Positions 10,530 to 19,382 of a stretch of DNA of 64,000 nt are shown here, one piece after another; position 1 is the first letter of the stretch, and each line of letters begins with the position of its first letter. Source of the stretch: Streptomyces sp. NBC_00239 (GTDB taxonomy: Bacteria > Actinomycetota > Actinomycetes > Streptomycetales > Streptomycetaceae); assembly GCF_036194065.1 (NCBI RefSeq), contig NZ_CP108095.1, positions 2,604,001-2,668,000 on the forward strand, in the 5' to 3' direction. The notes under the pieces are model-generated. The model did no database searches. It had not been told where the DNA came from and saw nothing but the letters and a program-made list of their open reading frames with translations. The translations under genes and the position numbers were made by a program.

Positions 10530-11111
10530 TCAGCCGCGGACGCCGCGCAGGGCCATGGACACGGCCGCGGCGGTCACGTCGGCCGGGTCTTCGGCCGCGC
10601 CGAGCTCGATCCGGCGGACGGCGGCGTCGACGATGCCCTGCAGGAGCATCGCGGCGAGCCGCGGCTGCCCGTGGCCGAGCGCGCCCAGCGCCTCGACGAT
10701 CATCGCGACGAGCCCGCCGTGGGCCGCGCGGATCTTCTCGCGGGCGCCCGCGTCCAGCTCGCTCGCGGAGATGGCGACGACGGCCCGGTGCCTGCGGTCC
10801 CCCACCAGCGCCAGCTGGCTGCGCACGTAGGCCTCGATCTTCGCCTCGGGGGTGTCCGCGGCCTCCATGGCGGCCTCGATCTCGGCCGCCCACACGGGGA
10901 AGTCCACCGCGCACAGCTCTTCGACGACGGCGGCGCGGGACCGGAAGTACTCGTACACGGAGGACCGGGCCAGCCCGGTGCGCTCGGCGAGGGCGGGGAA
11001 CGTCAGCGCGTCCGTCCCGCCCTCGGACAACAGGGAGCGCGCGGCATCCAGCAGGGCGGCGCGCTGCATCGTCCGGTGCTCGGCCACGGAGGCCGCTCGA
11101 ATCCTGGGCAC
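10530..11111 (-). CDS. TetR/AcrR family transcriptional regulator
   Basis: A 193-residue repressor-type protein. The N-terminal helix-turn-helix is clear: RAALLDAARSLLSEGG, then FPALAERTGLARSSVYEYF, the classical TetR recognition helix ending. The rest is an all-helical ligand domain. It uses a GTG start and lies just downstream of whiG on the same strand with a 28-base gap, so read-through from whiG is possible. The ligand and targets cannot be told from the sequence; neighbours suggest no obvious efflux pump. Confidence 0.9.
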   Translation of the reverse strand: MPRIRAASVAEHRTMQRAALLDAARSLLSEGGTDALTFPALAERTGLARSSVYEYFRSRAAVVEELCAVDFPVWAAEIEAAMEAADTPEAKIEAYVRSQLALVGDRRHRAVVAISASELDAGAREKIRAAHGGLVAMIVEALGALGHGQPRLAAMLLQGIVDAAVRRIELGAAEDPADVTAAAVSMALRGVRG

Positions 11112-11139
11112 GCTTCCACTCTACGGACGGGCCGCAAGC

Positions 11140-11976
11140 TCACCGGCCCACATCAGCCAGTTTGGCCCGCAGTTGCAGCACCGACTTCGTGTGGATCTGG
11201 CTGACCCGGCTCTCGGTGACCCCGAGGACGTTCCCGATCTCCGCCAGGGTGAGGCCCTCGTAGTAGTAGAGGGTCACGACCGTCTTCTCCCGCTCCGGCA
11301 GGGTGTTGATCGCCCGGGCGAGGAGCCGCCGCAGCTCCCGGTCCTCGGCCACCATGACCGGGTTGTCGGCGGCGGTGTCCTCCAGGGTGTCCATGAGGCT
11401 GAGCCGGTCGCCGCCCTCGCCGCCGACGTGCAGCAGCTCCTCCAGCGCCACCACGTTCGCCAGGGACAACTGGCTGAATACCGTATGGAGGTCCTCCAGG
11501 CCGATCCCCATCTCGGCGGCGACCTCCGTCTCGGTCGGAGTCCGCCTCAGCTGGGCCTCCAGCGTGGCGTAGGCACGCTCGACCGCCCGCGCCTTCTGCC
11601 GCACCGAGCGCGGGATCCAGTCCAGCGCCCGCAGTTCGTCGATCATCGCCCCGCGGATCCGGGTGATGGCGTACGTCTCGAACTTGATGGAGCGTTCGAT
11701 GTCGAACTTCTCGATGGCGTCGATCAGCCCGAACACCCCGGAGGACACGAAGTCCGCCTGCTCCACGTTGGGCGGCAGCCCCACGCTGACCCGGCCCGCC
11801 ACGTACTTCACCAGCGGCGAGTAGTGCAGGATCAGCTGCTCGCGCAGTCGCTCGTCGCCCGAGTCCTTGTACGACCGCCAGAGCTCGTCCAGCGACGAGG
11901 GTGCGGCGGGCCGCACGCCGCCTCGGGCAGCGGAGGGCACCGCAGCGCGGTCAGACCCGGAGGTGTGCTGGGGCAT
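11140..11976 (-). CDS. whiG: Sporulation sigma factor WhiG
   Basis: Sigma factor of the FliA/sigma-28 type that commits aerial hyphae to sporulation in Streptomyces. Region 2 is at [22 protein letters not shown] to [18 protein letters not shown], region 3 around [17 protein letters not shown], and region 4 with its helix-turn-helix at [21 protein letters not shown]. There is no flagellar context. The 278-residue length and position between rpsB and dprA match the Streptomyces whiG locus. The first ~25 residues are a disordered leader. In the family, activity is held by an anti-sigma factor (RsiG with c-di-GMP) encoded elsewhere. Confidence 0.95.
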   Translation of the reverse strand: MPQHTSGSDRAAVPSAARGGVRPAAPSSLDELWRSYKDSGDERLREQLILHYSPLVKYVAGRVSVGLPPNVEQADFVSSGVFGLIDAIEKFDIERSIKFETYAITRIRGAMIDELRALDWIPRSVRQKARAVERAYATLEAQLRRTPTETEVAAEMGIGLEDLHTVFSQLSLANVVALEELLHVGGEGGDRLSLMDTLEDTAADNPVMVAEDRELRRLLARAINTLPEREKTVVTLYYYEGLTLAEIGNVLGVTESRVSQIHTKSVLQLRAKLADVGR

Positions 11977-12227
11977 GCGTCGCCTTGAGCCGTTCTGCTG
12001 TGTACTGGCTGATCTGTGCGGGAGGCCGTGGCCGGTTCGGGATCCCTGCGAGCGTAGCGTGACTGAAGTGTCGCGGTGCGCGAAGAGTACGGGATGACGA
12101 GGGGGCGCACGGGCTCCCCGGGACGCGCGGGCGGTCCGGGTCCGGCACCGGGTGCGCGGCCCCGGCGGGTGAGACCGGGAAGACGGCGTATCTCATCGGC
12201 TTCACCCTTTCACCGGAACGCCCCAGG

Positions 12228-13547
12228 TCAAGGACCGCCTCGCCGGGGGTCCCCGGTTCGTGTGCCCGGCTCCTCCTGACGAGTGGTCAACCGCCAGGCG
12301 TCGCCCTGCCGTTCGACGAACCCCAGAGAGTGAAGTTCGTACAGTCTGCCGATGACTTCATCGGTGTCCGAGCCCGCGGCGAGCGCCACTTCGGCGGCGG
12401 TCGCGGCGCGTCCGGCCGGGAGGGCGTCCAGCACCCGGGCGGCCGCCGGGGCCAGCAGGTCCCGGGCGCAGACCGGGCCCCGCCGGACGGGCGCCAGCTC
12501 CCCGATGTCGCCGACCAGTTCGACGACCTCGTCCGCGTCGGTGACGAGCACCGCTTCCCCGCGGAGCAGCTCGTGCACCCCGGCCGACAACCCGCTGGTC
12601 GCGGGTCCGGGCACGCCCATCGTGTGCCGCCCCAGCCGCTGTGCACAGCGCGCCGTCGCCAGCGACCCGCTGCGGTAGGCCGCTTCCACCACGACCGTGC
12701 CCCGGGTCAGGGCCGCGATGACCCGGTTGCGCAGGACGAACCGGCTGCGGGTCGGATGGCTGCCGGGCGGCAGCTCTCCGACGACCAGCCCCTGTTCGGC
12801 GATCCGGCGCAGCAGTCCGGCGTGCCCGCGCGGGTAGCCGGTGTCCACCCCGCAGGCGAGCACCGCGGCAGTGGCCCCGCCGGCGGCCAGCACCCCGCGG
12901 TGGGCGGCGCCGTCGATCCCGTACGCCGCGCCCGAGACCACCACCCAGCCCCGCTCGGCCAGTCCGGCGGCGAGGTCGGTGGCCATGTGCGCGCCGTAAG
13001 GGGTGCAGGCCCGGGCGCCGACCACGGCGACCGAGCGCAGTGCCCAGGTCCGCAGGGAGGGCCGGCCGCGCACCCACAGCCCGATGGGCCGGGCGTCACC
13101 CAGGTCGTCGAGCTGGCGGGGCCAGTCGGGTTCGGCGGGGCACACGAAGCGCCCGCCGCTCGCCTCGGTGGCCGCGAGATCGGCCGCCGGGTCGGCGGCC
13201 GCGGCCCGTCTGCGGTATCCGGCGAGCCGGTCCGGCCCCACTCCGCTCAGCCCGGCGCTGCCGGATTCCGGGCCGGTCAGGAGGTCGAGCAGGCCGGCCG
13301 CGCCGTGGTCGCGCAGCCAGCGTCCGCCGTGCTCGTCCCCCGGCTCCAGCACCCGCGTCAGCGCGGCCCGCGCGAGCCGCTCCCGGGCGAGCGCATCGGG
13401 TGCGGGCGGTCCCGCCCCGGGGCCTGCGAGCGCGTCCTCCCCGAGCCCACGCCCCCGGTGCACCTGCCGCTCGTGCCCGTACGCCTGGTGTCCCGGCGGC
13501 TCCCCGCCCGGATCTTCCCCGGTGCGCGGGTCCGGGCGCGCGCTCAT
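12228..13547 (-). CDS. dprA: DNA-processing protein DprA
   Basis: Loads RecA onto single-stranded DNA in transformable bacteria; in streptomycetes its role is less clear. The Rossmann-like core is complete, with VVGARACTPYG, VVSGAAYGIDGAAH and LRNRVIAALT, and a C-terminal winged-helix (DML1-like) domain ends the 439-residue protein. The ATG overlaps the comM stop as ATGA, which decides the start over a longer upstream frame. It is the last gene of the yraN-comM-dprA unit. Confidence 0.93.
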   Translation of the reverse strand: MSARPDPRTGEDPGGEPPGHQAYGHERQVHRGRGLGEDALAGPGAGPPAPDALARERLARAALTRVLEPGDEHGGRWLRDHGAAGLLDLLTGPESGSAGLSGVGPDRLAGYRRRAAAADPAADLAATEASGGRFVCPAEPDWPRQLDDLGDARPIGLWVRGRPSLRTWALRSVAVVGARACTPYGAHMATDLAAGLAERGWVVVSGAAYGIDGAAHRGVLAAGGATAAVLACGVDTGYPRGHAGLLRRIAEQGLVVGELPPGSHPTRSRFVLRNRVIAALTRGTVVVEAAYRSGSLATARCAQRLGRHTMGVPGPATSGLSAGVHELLRGEAVLVTDADEVVELVGDIGELAPVRRGPVCARDLLAPAAARVLDALPAGRAATAAEVALAAGSDTDEVIGRLYELHSLGFVERQGDAWRLTTRQEEPGTRTGDPRRGGP

Positions 13548-15160
13548 GACGGGGATCCGGCCGGGAGCGGCACGCCGCGGGCGATGCCGGTGCGCAGTTC
13601 GAGTGCGACCGCCACGTCCGGCGGGCCGGGCCGGTCCCGGCCGCCGAGGTCGGCGATGGTCCACGCCACGCGCAGCACCCGGTCCAGCCCGCGCGCCGTC
13701 AGCAGGCCCCGTTCCATGTCCCGTTCGGCCTGGGCCAGGGCGCCGGGGCCGGCCCGCCAGCGGGTGCGCAGTTCATGCCCGGGCACTTCGGCGTTGATGC
13801 TCCACGGGGTGCCGTCGAGCCGGGCCGCGGCCCGTGCCCTGGCTTCCCGCACCCGGGCCGCGACGGCGGCGCTGGATTCTCCGCGCCCGCCATGGCCGAG
13901 GAGGTCGGACCGGGTCACCGGTTCGGCCTCGACCCGCAGGTCCACCCGGTCCAGCAGCGGGCCGGAGAGCCTCGCCTGGTAGCGGCGGATCGCCGAGGGC
14001 GGGCACTCGCACCCGGAGCCGTGCAGGGTGTGCCGTCCGCAGGGGCAGGGGTTCGCCGCGAGGGCGAGCAGGAAGCGGGCCGGCAGCCGGACCACGCCGG
14101 CCGCCCGCGCGATGACCACCTGCCCGGACTCCAGGGGCTGGCGCAGCGCGTCGAGCGCCTTGGTGCTGAACTCCGGCGCCTCGTCCAGGAAGAGGATCCC
14201 GTGGTGGGCGAGGGAGACCGCGCCCGGCCTCGGCAGCCCGTTCCCCCCGCCCACCAGGGACTGCATGGTGGCCGAGTGGTGCGGGGCGCAGTACGGGGCG
14301 GCGGTCACCAGGGGTTCGCCGGGCGGCAGGATGCCCGCGACGGAGTGGACGGCGGTGACCTCCAGGGATTCCTGCCGGGTCAGCGGCGGCAGGATGCCGG
14401 GCAGCCGCTCGGCGAGCATCGTCTTGCCGGCCCCGGGCGGGCCGGAGAGGAAGAGGTGGTGGCCGCCGGCGGCCGCCACCTCCAAGGCCCGGCGGGCGGC
14501 CCGCTGCCCGGCGACGTCCGCGAGGTCGAGTGCCTCGGTGCGGCGGCCGGTCAGTCCGCTGCCGGAGCCCGCGCCGGGCACGAGCAGTCCGGCGAGCATG
14601 GCGTCCGGCCGGCCCGGCCGGTCCGGCGGCTCCTCCTGGGGTACTTCGCCGTCGGTCAGTACGGCGATGAGCTGGCGCAGGCTGCGCACGCCGAGCACCG
14701 CCACCTCGGGCACGAGCGCGGCTTCGGCGGCGGACTGCTCGGGTACGACGACCTGCCGGTATCCGGCTTCGGCGGCGGCGAGCACGGCGGGCAGGATGCC
14801 GCGCACGGGCCGCACCCTGCCGTCGAGTCCCAGTTCCCCGATGAGGACGAGGTCGGCGATCTCGCGTGGGTCGATGCGCTCGGCGGCGCCGAGTACGGCG
14901 GCTGCCACGGCGAGGTCGAATCCGGAGCCGGACTTGGGAACGGAGGCCGGGCTCAGTCCCACGGTCAGCTTCTTCTGGGGCCACTCGGCCCCAGAATTGA
15001 CCACCGCGGCGCGAACCCGGTCACGGCTCTCGACGAGCGTCTTGTCGGGAAGCCCCACCAGGGTGAAGGCGGCGACGCCCGGTTCGAGGTCGGCCTGGAC
15101 CTCCACCACGACGCCTTCCACTCCGACCAGGGCCACCGAGCAGGCGCGGGCGAATCCCAT
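13544..15160 (-). CDS. comM: YifB/ComM-family Mg chelatase-like AAA+ ATPase
   Basis: AAA+ protein related to ComM, a hexameric helicase that promotes branch migration during natural transformation. From the ATG of [13 protein letters not shown] it is 538 residues: an N-terminal Lon-protease-like domain, then Walker A GPPGAGKT near residue 238, Walker B ILFLDEAPEF, and the cysteine cluster CPCGRHTLHGSGCECPP typical of the family. The start overlaps yraN as TGATG; the longer frame upstream is Arg-rich and not convincing. Confidence 0.93.
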   Translation of the reverse strand: MGFARACSVALVGVEGVVVEVQADLEPGVAAFTLVGLPDKTLVESRDRVRAAVVNSGAEWPQKKLTVGLSPASVPKSGSGFDLAVAAAVLGAAERIDPREIADLVLIGELGLDGRVRPVRGILPAVLAAAEAGYRQVVVPEQSAAEAALVPEVAVLGVRSLRQLIAVLTDGEVPQEEPPDRPGRPDAMLAGLLVPGAGSGSGLTGRRTEALDLADVAGQRAARRALEVAAAGGHHLFLSGPPGAGKTMLAERLPGILPPLTRQESLEVTAVHSVAGILPPGEPLVTAAPYCAPHHSATMQSLVGGGNGLPRPGAVSLAHHGILFLDEAPEFSTKALDALRQPLESGQVVIARAAGVVRLPARFLLALAANPCPCGRHTLHGSGCECPPSAIRRYQARLSGPLLDRVDLRVEAEPVTRSDLLGHGGRGESSAAVAARVREARARAAARLDGTPWSINAEVPGHELRTRWRAGPGALAQAERDMERGLLTARGLDRVLRVAWTIADLGGRDRPGPPDVAVALELRTGIARGVPLPAGSPS

Positions 15161-15603
15161 CACGCCACCCCCTTGGCGTGTTCGACCCGGGGCGCTCCGC
15201 GTCCGGGCAGCACGACTCCGACGAGGTCGATGCGCACGCCGCCCGGGGGTGGTCCGCCGTGGTCGGCGAGCCACCGCCCGGCGAGCCTGCGCAACCGCGC
15301 CGCCTTGCCGGGCCGCAGCGCGGCCATGGGGTGTTCGAAGGGGCCCTCGCGGCGGGTCTTGACCTCGCACACGACCAGGGCGTCGCCGTCCCGGGCGATG
15401 ATGTCGATCTCTCCGCCGCGGCAGCGCCAGTTCCGCGCGATGACCGTCAGTCCGGCGTCGGTCAGCCGCCGGGCCGCAAGGTCCTCGCCGTACCGCCCCA
15501 GCGCCCTGCGCGCCCCGTCGGCCCGCTTCGCACCGCCACCGCCACCGTCGTCGCCAGCACGGCTGCCGCCGACTCCGTCCCGTACCCGGGTCCGCATGTC
15601 CAT
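15160..15603 (-). CDS. UPF0102 family protein YraN
   Basis: A 147-residue protein with the YraN fold of PD-(D/E)XK nuclease type: [12 protein letters not shown] near the N-terminus and [22 protein letters not shown] containing the Asp, Glu-x-Lys triad. A biochemical role is not established for the family. The ATG of MDMRTR is chosen because GGAGG sits about seven bases upstream; a GTG six codons earlier overlaps that site. It is the first gene of yraN-comM-dprA. Confidence 0.87.
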   Translation of the reverse strand: MDMRTRVRDGVGGSRAGDDGGGGGAKRADGARRALGRYGEDLAARRLTDAGLTVIARNWRCRGGEIDIIARDGDALVVCEVKTRREGPFEHPMAALRPGKAARLRRLAGRWLADHGGPPPGGVRIDLVGVVLPGRGAPRVEHAKGVA

Positions 15604-15657
15604 CGGTACCACCTCCGGCACCGACGGTCCCGCATCCGCCCCCGGCTAGTGGATCTT

Positions 15658-15684
15658 GGTGGACAACATGGCCGTTGTGGACAA
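15658..15684. other. Pair of DnaA-box-like sites
   Basis: TGTGGACAA is the exact complement of the Streptomyces DnaA box TTGTCCACA. A one-mismatch copy, GGTGGACAA, lies 18 bases upstream in the same orientation. Both fall in the short gap between DUF2469 and yraN. Function is inference; no AT-rich unwinding element is seen. Confidence 0.4.
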
Positions 15685-15685
15685 C

Positions 15686-15994
15686 TCAGCCACCCGGAAG
15701 TTCGAGGTCGCTCTTGTTGAGCTCCTCGATGTTCACGTCCTTGAAGGTCAGCACCCGGACCTGCTTGACGAAGCGGGCCGGCCGGTACATGTCCCAGACC
15801 CACGCGTCGGCCATCGTGACCTCGAAGAACACCTCGCCTTGGACCGAGTGCACCTGCATCTCGTAGTCGTTGGTGAGGTAGAAACGGCGTTCCGTCTCGA
15901 TCACGTACTTGAACAGCCCGACGACGTCGCGGTACTCGCGATAGAGCTTCAGCTCCATCTCGGTCTCGTACTTCTCGAGGTCCTCGGCGCTCAT
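15686..15994 (-). CDS. DUF2469 family protein
   Basis: A 102-residue soluble acidic protein from MSAEDLEKYETEMELKLYREYRDVVGLF, a sequence highly conserved in actinobacteria and described only as DUF2469. A purine-rich AAGGGGA lies before the ATG. No catalytic motif is apparent. Conserved aromatic residues (the RRFYLTNDY and WVWDMYRP stretches) suggest a compact single domain. Its place in a conserved cluster near yraN hints at a housekeeping role. Function unknown. Confidence 0.9.
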   Translation of the reverse strand: MSAEDLEKYETEMELKLYREYRDVVGLFKYVIETERRFYLTNDYEMQVHSVQGEVFFEVTMADAWVWDMYRPARFVKQVRVLTFKDVNIEELNKSDLELPGG

Positions 15995-16049
15995 GGCATG
16001 TTCCCCTTCAGCCGTGCGTCCCCCTATTGTGCGCCAGGCCGCCGCGCCC

Positions 16050-16565
16050 CTAAACGATTTCCGGGGCCAGGACCACCGGCGCACCCGGAGGACCCTCGTC
16101 GAGCAGTGTGCGGAGCAGCTCGGCGAGTCTGGTCGGGTACACCGTCTCATGGGCCGCCGACAGTTCCCCGTAGGTCCACCATCTGGCCCCGGCCACGCTG
16201 CGCCGCTCCAGCTCGGTGAGTCCGGCGGGCGCCGTCTCGGTCTGGTCGGTTCGGGCGAGGAAGTACCACTCGTCCTGCTCCCAGCGCCGCCCGTCGAAGG
16301 GGAAGGAGCAGTACCGCCGCCACAGCACGGGCCCGAGTTCGACCCGTGTGATCCCGGTCTCCTCGGCGAGTTCGCGCAGCGCCGCCTGCTCCCGCGTCTC
16401 GGCGCCCTCGAGGCCGCCGCCGGGGGTGAACCACCAGTGGTCGGCGGGGTCCGCCGGCTCGAAGCCGTGCAGCAGCAGGATCCGGTCCCGCGGGTCCAGC
16501 AGCACCACCCGGGACACCTGCCGGGCCCCGGGCGGGATCACCGGACCGGCGTGCTCAGCCGACAC
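16050..16565 (-). CDS. NUDIX hydrolase
   Basis: Hydrolase of nucleoside diphosphates linked to another moiety. The full Nudix box is visible as GGGLEGAETREQ then AALRELAEETGI, matching GX5EX7REUXEEXGU. The GTG start lies 11 bases inside the end of the last signal peptidase gene, with GGGAG eight bases upstream, giving 171 residues; a longer frame is only an Ala/Arg-rich overlap with that gene. It is coupled to the peptidase, as in the MutT-like gene of the Streptomyces sip cluster. The substrate cannot be assigned. Confidence 0.9.
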   Translation of the reverse strand: MSAEHAGPVIPPGARQVSRVVLLDPRDRILLLHGFEPADPADHWWFTPGGGLEGAETREQAALRELAEETGITRVELGPVLWRRYCSFPFDGRRWEQDEWYFLARTDQTETAPAGLTELERRSVAGARWWTYGELSAAHETVYPTRLAELLRTLLDEGPPGAPVVLAPEIV

Positions 16566-17418
16566 GGCTCGGCTCCCGGCCGCTACCGCCGCCCGCTCCG
16601 CCACCGCCCGTTCCACCGCCGCCGCCCGGTCTGCCGCCGCCCGCACCACCACCGCCGGCCCCGGCGCTCGCGCCACCGCGCCCCGCGGTCCGGCCCCGGC
16701 GCCGCCCGCCGAGCCGCGCCAGCGGCCCGTACGCCGCTCCCGCGAGCACCAGCGCCGCGCCGCCCGCGGCGGCGTACAGCTGGAGCCGCAGCGGTCCGGG
16801 GGCGGAGATTCCGCCGGGCAGTGCGGCGAACGCCTCGGGCCGTTCCAGCATCGCGGGGTCGGACCAGGCGACGGCGTCGACGCGGGCGGTGACCGCGGAC
16901 CGCGGCACCGTGCCCTGCCCGGCCTCCGCGATGTGCGAGCGGGAGTCGAGGGAGGCGCCGCGCTGGTCGCCCAGCAGGAAGAGGTTGCCCTCGGGCACGG
17001 TGACCTCGAAGGGCGTCTCGGAGGCCTGCCCCGCGAACAGCCCCAGGTACGGCTCGTCCATCGGGACGCCGTTGACGGTGAGCCGCCCGCCCTTGCCGCA
17101 GCAGCTGACGACGTCGCCGCCGATGCCGACGACCCGCTTGACCATGGGGGCGTTGCTCCACACCGCGTCGGTGAAGATCACGACGTCGCCGCGGCGCACC
17201 TCGGACCCGTCGATGCGCTGCGCCAGCACCCGGTCGCCCGGCTTCACGGTCGGCACCATCGAGTCCGTGGGCACCGTGTACGGCTGGTACACGACGGCCC
17301 CCCAGACGAAGCCGCCGAGGAACAGCAGAAAGCCGACGGCCACGGCCACTCCCGACAGCACGCTGCCGAGACGGCCGTGGCCGTTGGCACCACGTCCTGT
17401 TCCGCCCGATCCGCCCAT
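16555..17418 (-). CDS. lepB: Type I signal peptidase (fourth of cluster, SipZ-like position)
   Basis: Membrane peptidase that removes signal peptides of secreted proteins. Catalytic Ser is in VPTDSMVPT and the Lys base in MVKRVVG; box E reads GDQRGASLDSR. One membrane anchor is N-terminal and a second hydrophobic segment follows the catalytic domain (QLYAAAGGAALVLAGAAYG). The last ~50 residues are an extremely Gly-rich cytoplasmic tail. The overlap with the NUDIX gene and its last place in the row correspond to sipZ of S. lividans. Confidence 0.93.
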   Translation of the reverse strand: MGGSGGTGRGANGHGRLGSVLSGVAVAVGFLLFLGGFVWGAVVYQPYTVPTDSMVPTVKPGDRVLAQRIDGSEVRRGDVVIFTDAVWSNAPMVKRVVGIGGDVVSCCGKGGRLTVNGVPMDEPYLGLFAGQASETPFEVTVPEGNLFLLGDQRGASLDSRSHIAEAGQGTVPRSAVTARVDAVAWSDPAMLERPEAFAALPGGISAPGPLRLQLYAAAGGAALVLAGAAYGPLARLGGRRRGRTAGRGGASAGAGGGGAGGGRPGGGGGTGGGGAGGGSGREPSRVG

Positions 17419-17484
17419 CCCAGCACCCCCGAAGTTCCAGAGTCGTGACCTGGGACGGCACCCTACCCGGCGGTAGGCCCGGGG

Positions 17485-18423
17485 TCAGCCCCGGTCGCGG
17501 GTGAGCTTGCGCCGGCGCCACAGCACCAGCGGCACCGCGCCCGCCAGACCCAGGCCCACCGGGGCCGCGCCCAGGGCCGCCGCCGCGGTGGTGTTGATGC
17601 CGGGCTGGTCGAAGGTGTCCGGGATCGGCAGGGCCGCCCAGCGGGTGACCGGCCACGCGACGACCACGGCACGCCCGACGACCTTGTCGACCGGCACGAA
17701 GCCCTTGGTCGCGTCGTCCATGTGCCAGCGGGAGTCGTACGAGTTCTGGCGGTGGTCGCCCATCACCCAGATCTTGTCCTCGGGCACCTTGAACGGGCCG
17801 AACGGCTTGTCGTCGCACGCGGTGTTGCCGGGGAAGATGTACGGCTCGACGAGCGCCTTGCCGTTGACCTTGACCGGGCCGCCCTTGCGGCACTCGACGG
17901 TGTCCCCGCCGACCGCGATGACCCGCTTGATCAGGTCCTTCTCCTCCGCGGACGGCATGAGTCCGATGAAGCTCAGGAACTTCTGCACCGCGTTGGGGTC
18001 GGGGGTGGGCTCGCCTTCGAGCCAGTTGTTCGGGTCGTGGAAGACCACGACCTCGCCGCGCTCCGGCTCGGAGCCGAACCACGGCGTCAGCTTGTCCACG
18101 AGCACCCGGTCGCCCCGCTGCAGGGTGTTCTGCATCGAGTCAGACGGGATCGAGAACGCCTGCACCAGGAAGGTCTTGATCAGCAGGGCCAGGACCAGTG
18201 CGATGAGGATGAGGAGCGGCAGCTCCTTCCAGAAGGACCGCTGCTTGCGCCCGGTGCCCTCATGCCCGTCGTGCTCCTCGCCGTCTCCGGACCCGGACGC
18301 GCCGTCACCGGGCTCGCCGGAATCGCCGGTCGGGGCGGTCTCGCTGTCCACAGCAACCTCCGGCCGCTCATCGGGTTCCTCGCGTCCGGACCGTGCGCCG
18401 ACCGCCACATCCCCCACGTCCAC
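17485..18423 (-). CDS. lepB: Type I signal peptidase (third of cluster, SipY-like position)
   Basis: A 312-residue signal peptidase. A ~60-residue acidic N-terminal cytoplasmic region precedes the membrane anchor LPLLILIALVLALLIKTFLV. Catalytic Ser is in SIPSDSMQNT, Lys in DLIKRVIAVGGD, and box E reads GDHRQNSYDSR. A C-terminal hydrophobic segment (LGAAPVGLGLAGAVPLVLW) ending in Arg/Lys gives a second anchor. Only 66 bases separate it from the next peptidase. Confidence 0.94.
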   Translation of the reverse strand: MDVGDVAVGARSGREEPDERPEVAVDSETAPTGDSGEPGDGASGSGDGEEHDGHEGTGRKQRSFWKELPLLILIALVLALLIKTFLVQAFSIPSDSMQNTLQRGDRVLVDKLTPWFGSEPERGEVVVFHDPNNWLEGEPTPDPNAVQKFLSFIGLMPSAEEKDLIKRVIAVGGDTVECRKGGPVKVNGKALVEPYIFPGNTACDDKPFGPFKVPEDKIWVMGDHRQNSYDSRWHMDDATKGFVPVDKVVGRAVVVAWPVTRWAALPIPDTFDQPGINTTAAAALGAAPVGLGLAGAVPLVLWRRRKLTRDRG

Positions 18424-18548
18424 TCCTCACTCCGCATGCCGTCCGCGTCCGGAAGGACACGGAACCTCCACTCCCCTTAACGAGCGGGAGTTCCGCAGGG
18501 GTCGGGAGCCGGACCGTTCGATAGAGATCACAAGTCCAAGAGGACAGA

Positions 18549-19382
18549 CTATGCGACGGGCCCGACGCGGCGGCGCCCCCGGCGCGCTGGTTGCGCCACG
18601 GGTCGGAAGGTCGCGGGCTCCTCCAGCTTGCGCCAGTGGGAGAACGGCCAGGCGATGACCACGGCCCGCCCGAGCACCCCTTGTTCGGAGATCGTTCCCT
18701 GGTATTTCTCGCCCAGATGGAAGCGGGAATCGGCCGAGTTGGCCCGGTGGTCGCCCATGACGAACAGCCGCCCCGCGGGCACCTTCACCGTGAAGCGGAT
18801 CTCCGAAGGCGCGTTCCCCGGGTTCACGTACGGCTCGTCGAGAGGCGTGCCGTTGACGGTGACCCGGCCGCTCCCGTCGCAGCAGGCCACGGTGTCGCCG
18901 CCGACCGCGACCACCCGCTTGATCAGGTCCTGCTCGTCGGCCGACGGCAGCAGTCCGATGAAGGTCAGGAGTTGCTTGGCCTGCCGGATGCCGGCCGGAT
19001 CGGGTTCGACCCGGCGGGTCTCGCCCTTCAGCCAGCCGCCGGGGTCCTTGAAGACGACGACGTCCCCGCGCCCGGGCTTGCCGCCGAACCACGGGGTCAG
19101 CTTGTCGACGAGCACCCGGTCGCCGATCCGGATCGTCTGCTCCATGGAGCCGGACGGGATCACGAAAGCCTGCACGAGGAAGGTCTTGAGCACGAGGGCT
19201 ATCAGGAGCGCCACGACGATCAGCAGCGGCACCTCGCCGGCGCGCCGGGTACGGCGCCGCCGCTTGACCCGCCGGGCCAGCAGCCGGCGCTCGGCCCGGG
19301 TCGCGGGGACCGCGGAGACCGGCGCCGCGTCGGCGGGCGCCGTACGGGCGGCGGCCCCGCGCGGCCGCCCCCGGCTACCCAT
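18549..19382 (-). CDS. lepB: Type I signal peptidase (second of cluster, SipX-like position)
   Basis: A 277-residue signal peptidase. A strongly basic segment (RRVKRRRRTRR) precedes the single N-terminal anchor. Catalytic Ser is in VIPSGSMEQT, Lys in DLIKRVVAVGGD, and box E reads GDHRANSADSR. Unlike its two downstream neighbours it ends in a short basic tail without a C-terminal membrane helix. The ATG overlaps the stop of the preceding peptidase by eight bases, so the first two are coupled. Confidence 0.94.
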   Translation of the reverse strand: MGSRGRPRGAAARTAPADAAPVSAVPATRAERRLLARRVKRRRRTRRAGEVPLLIVVALLIALVLKTFLVQAFVIPSGSMEQTIRIGDRVLVDKLTPWFGGKPGRGDVVVFKDPGGWLKGETRRVEPDPAGIRQAKQLLTFIGLLPSADEQDLIKRVVAVGGDTVACCDGSGRVTVNGTPLDEPYVNPGNAPSEIRFTVKVPAGRLFVMGDHRANSADSRFHLGEKYQGTISEQGVLGRAVVIAWPFSHWRKLEEPATFRPVAQPARRGRRRVGPVA

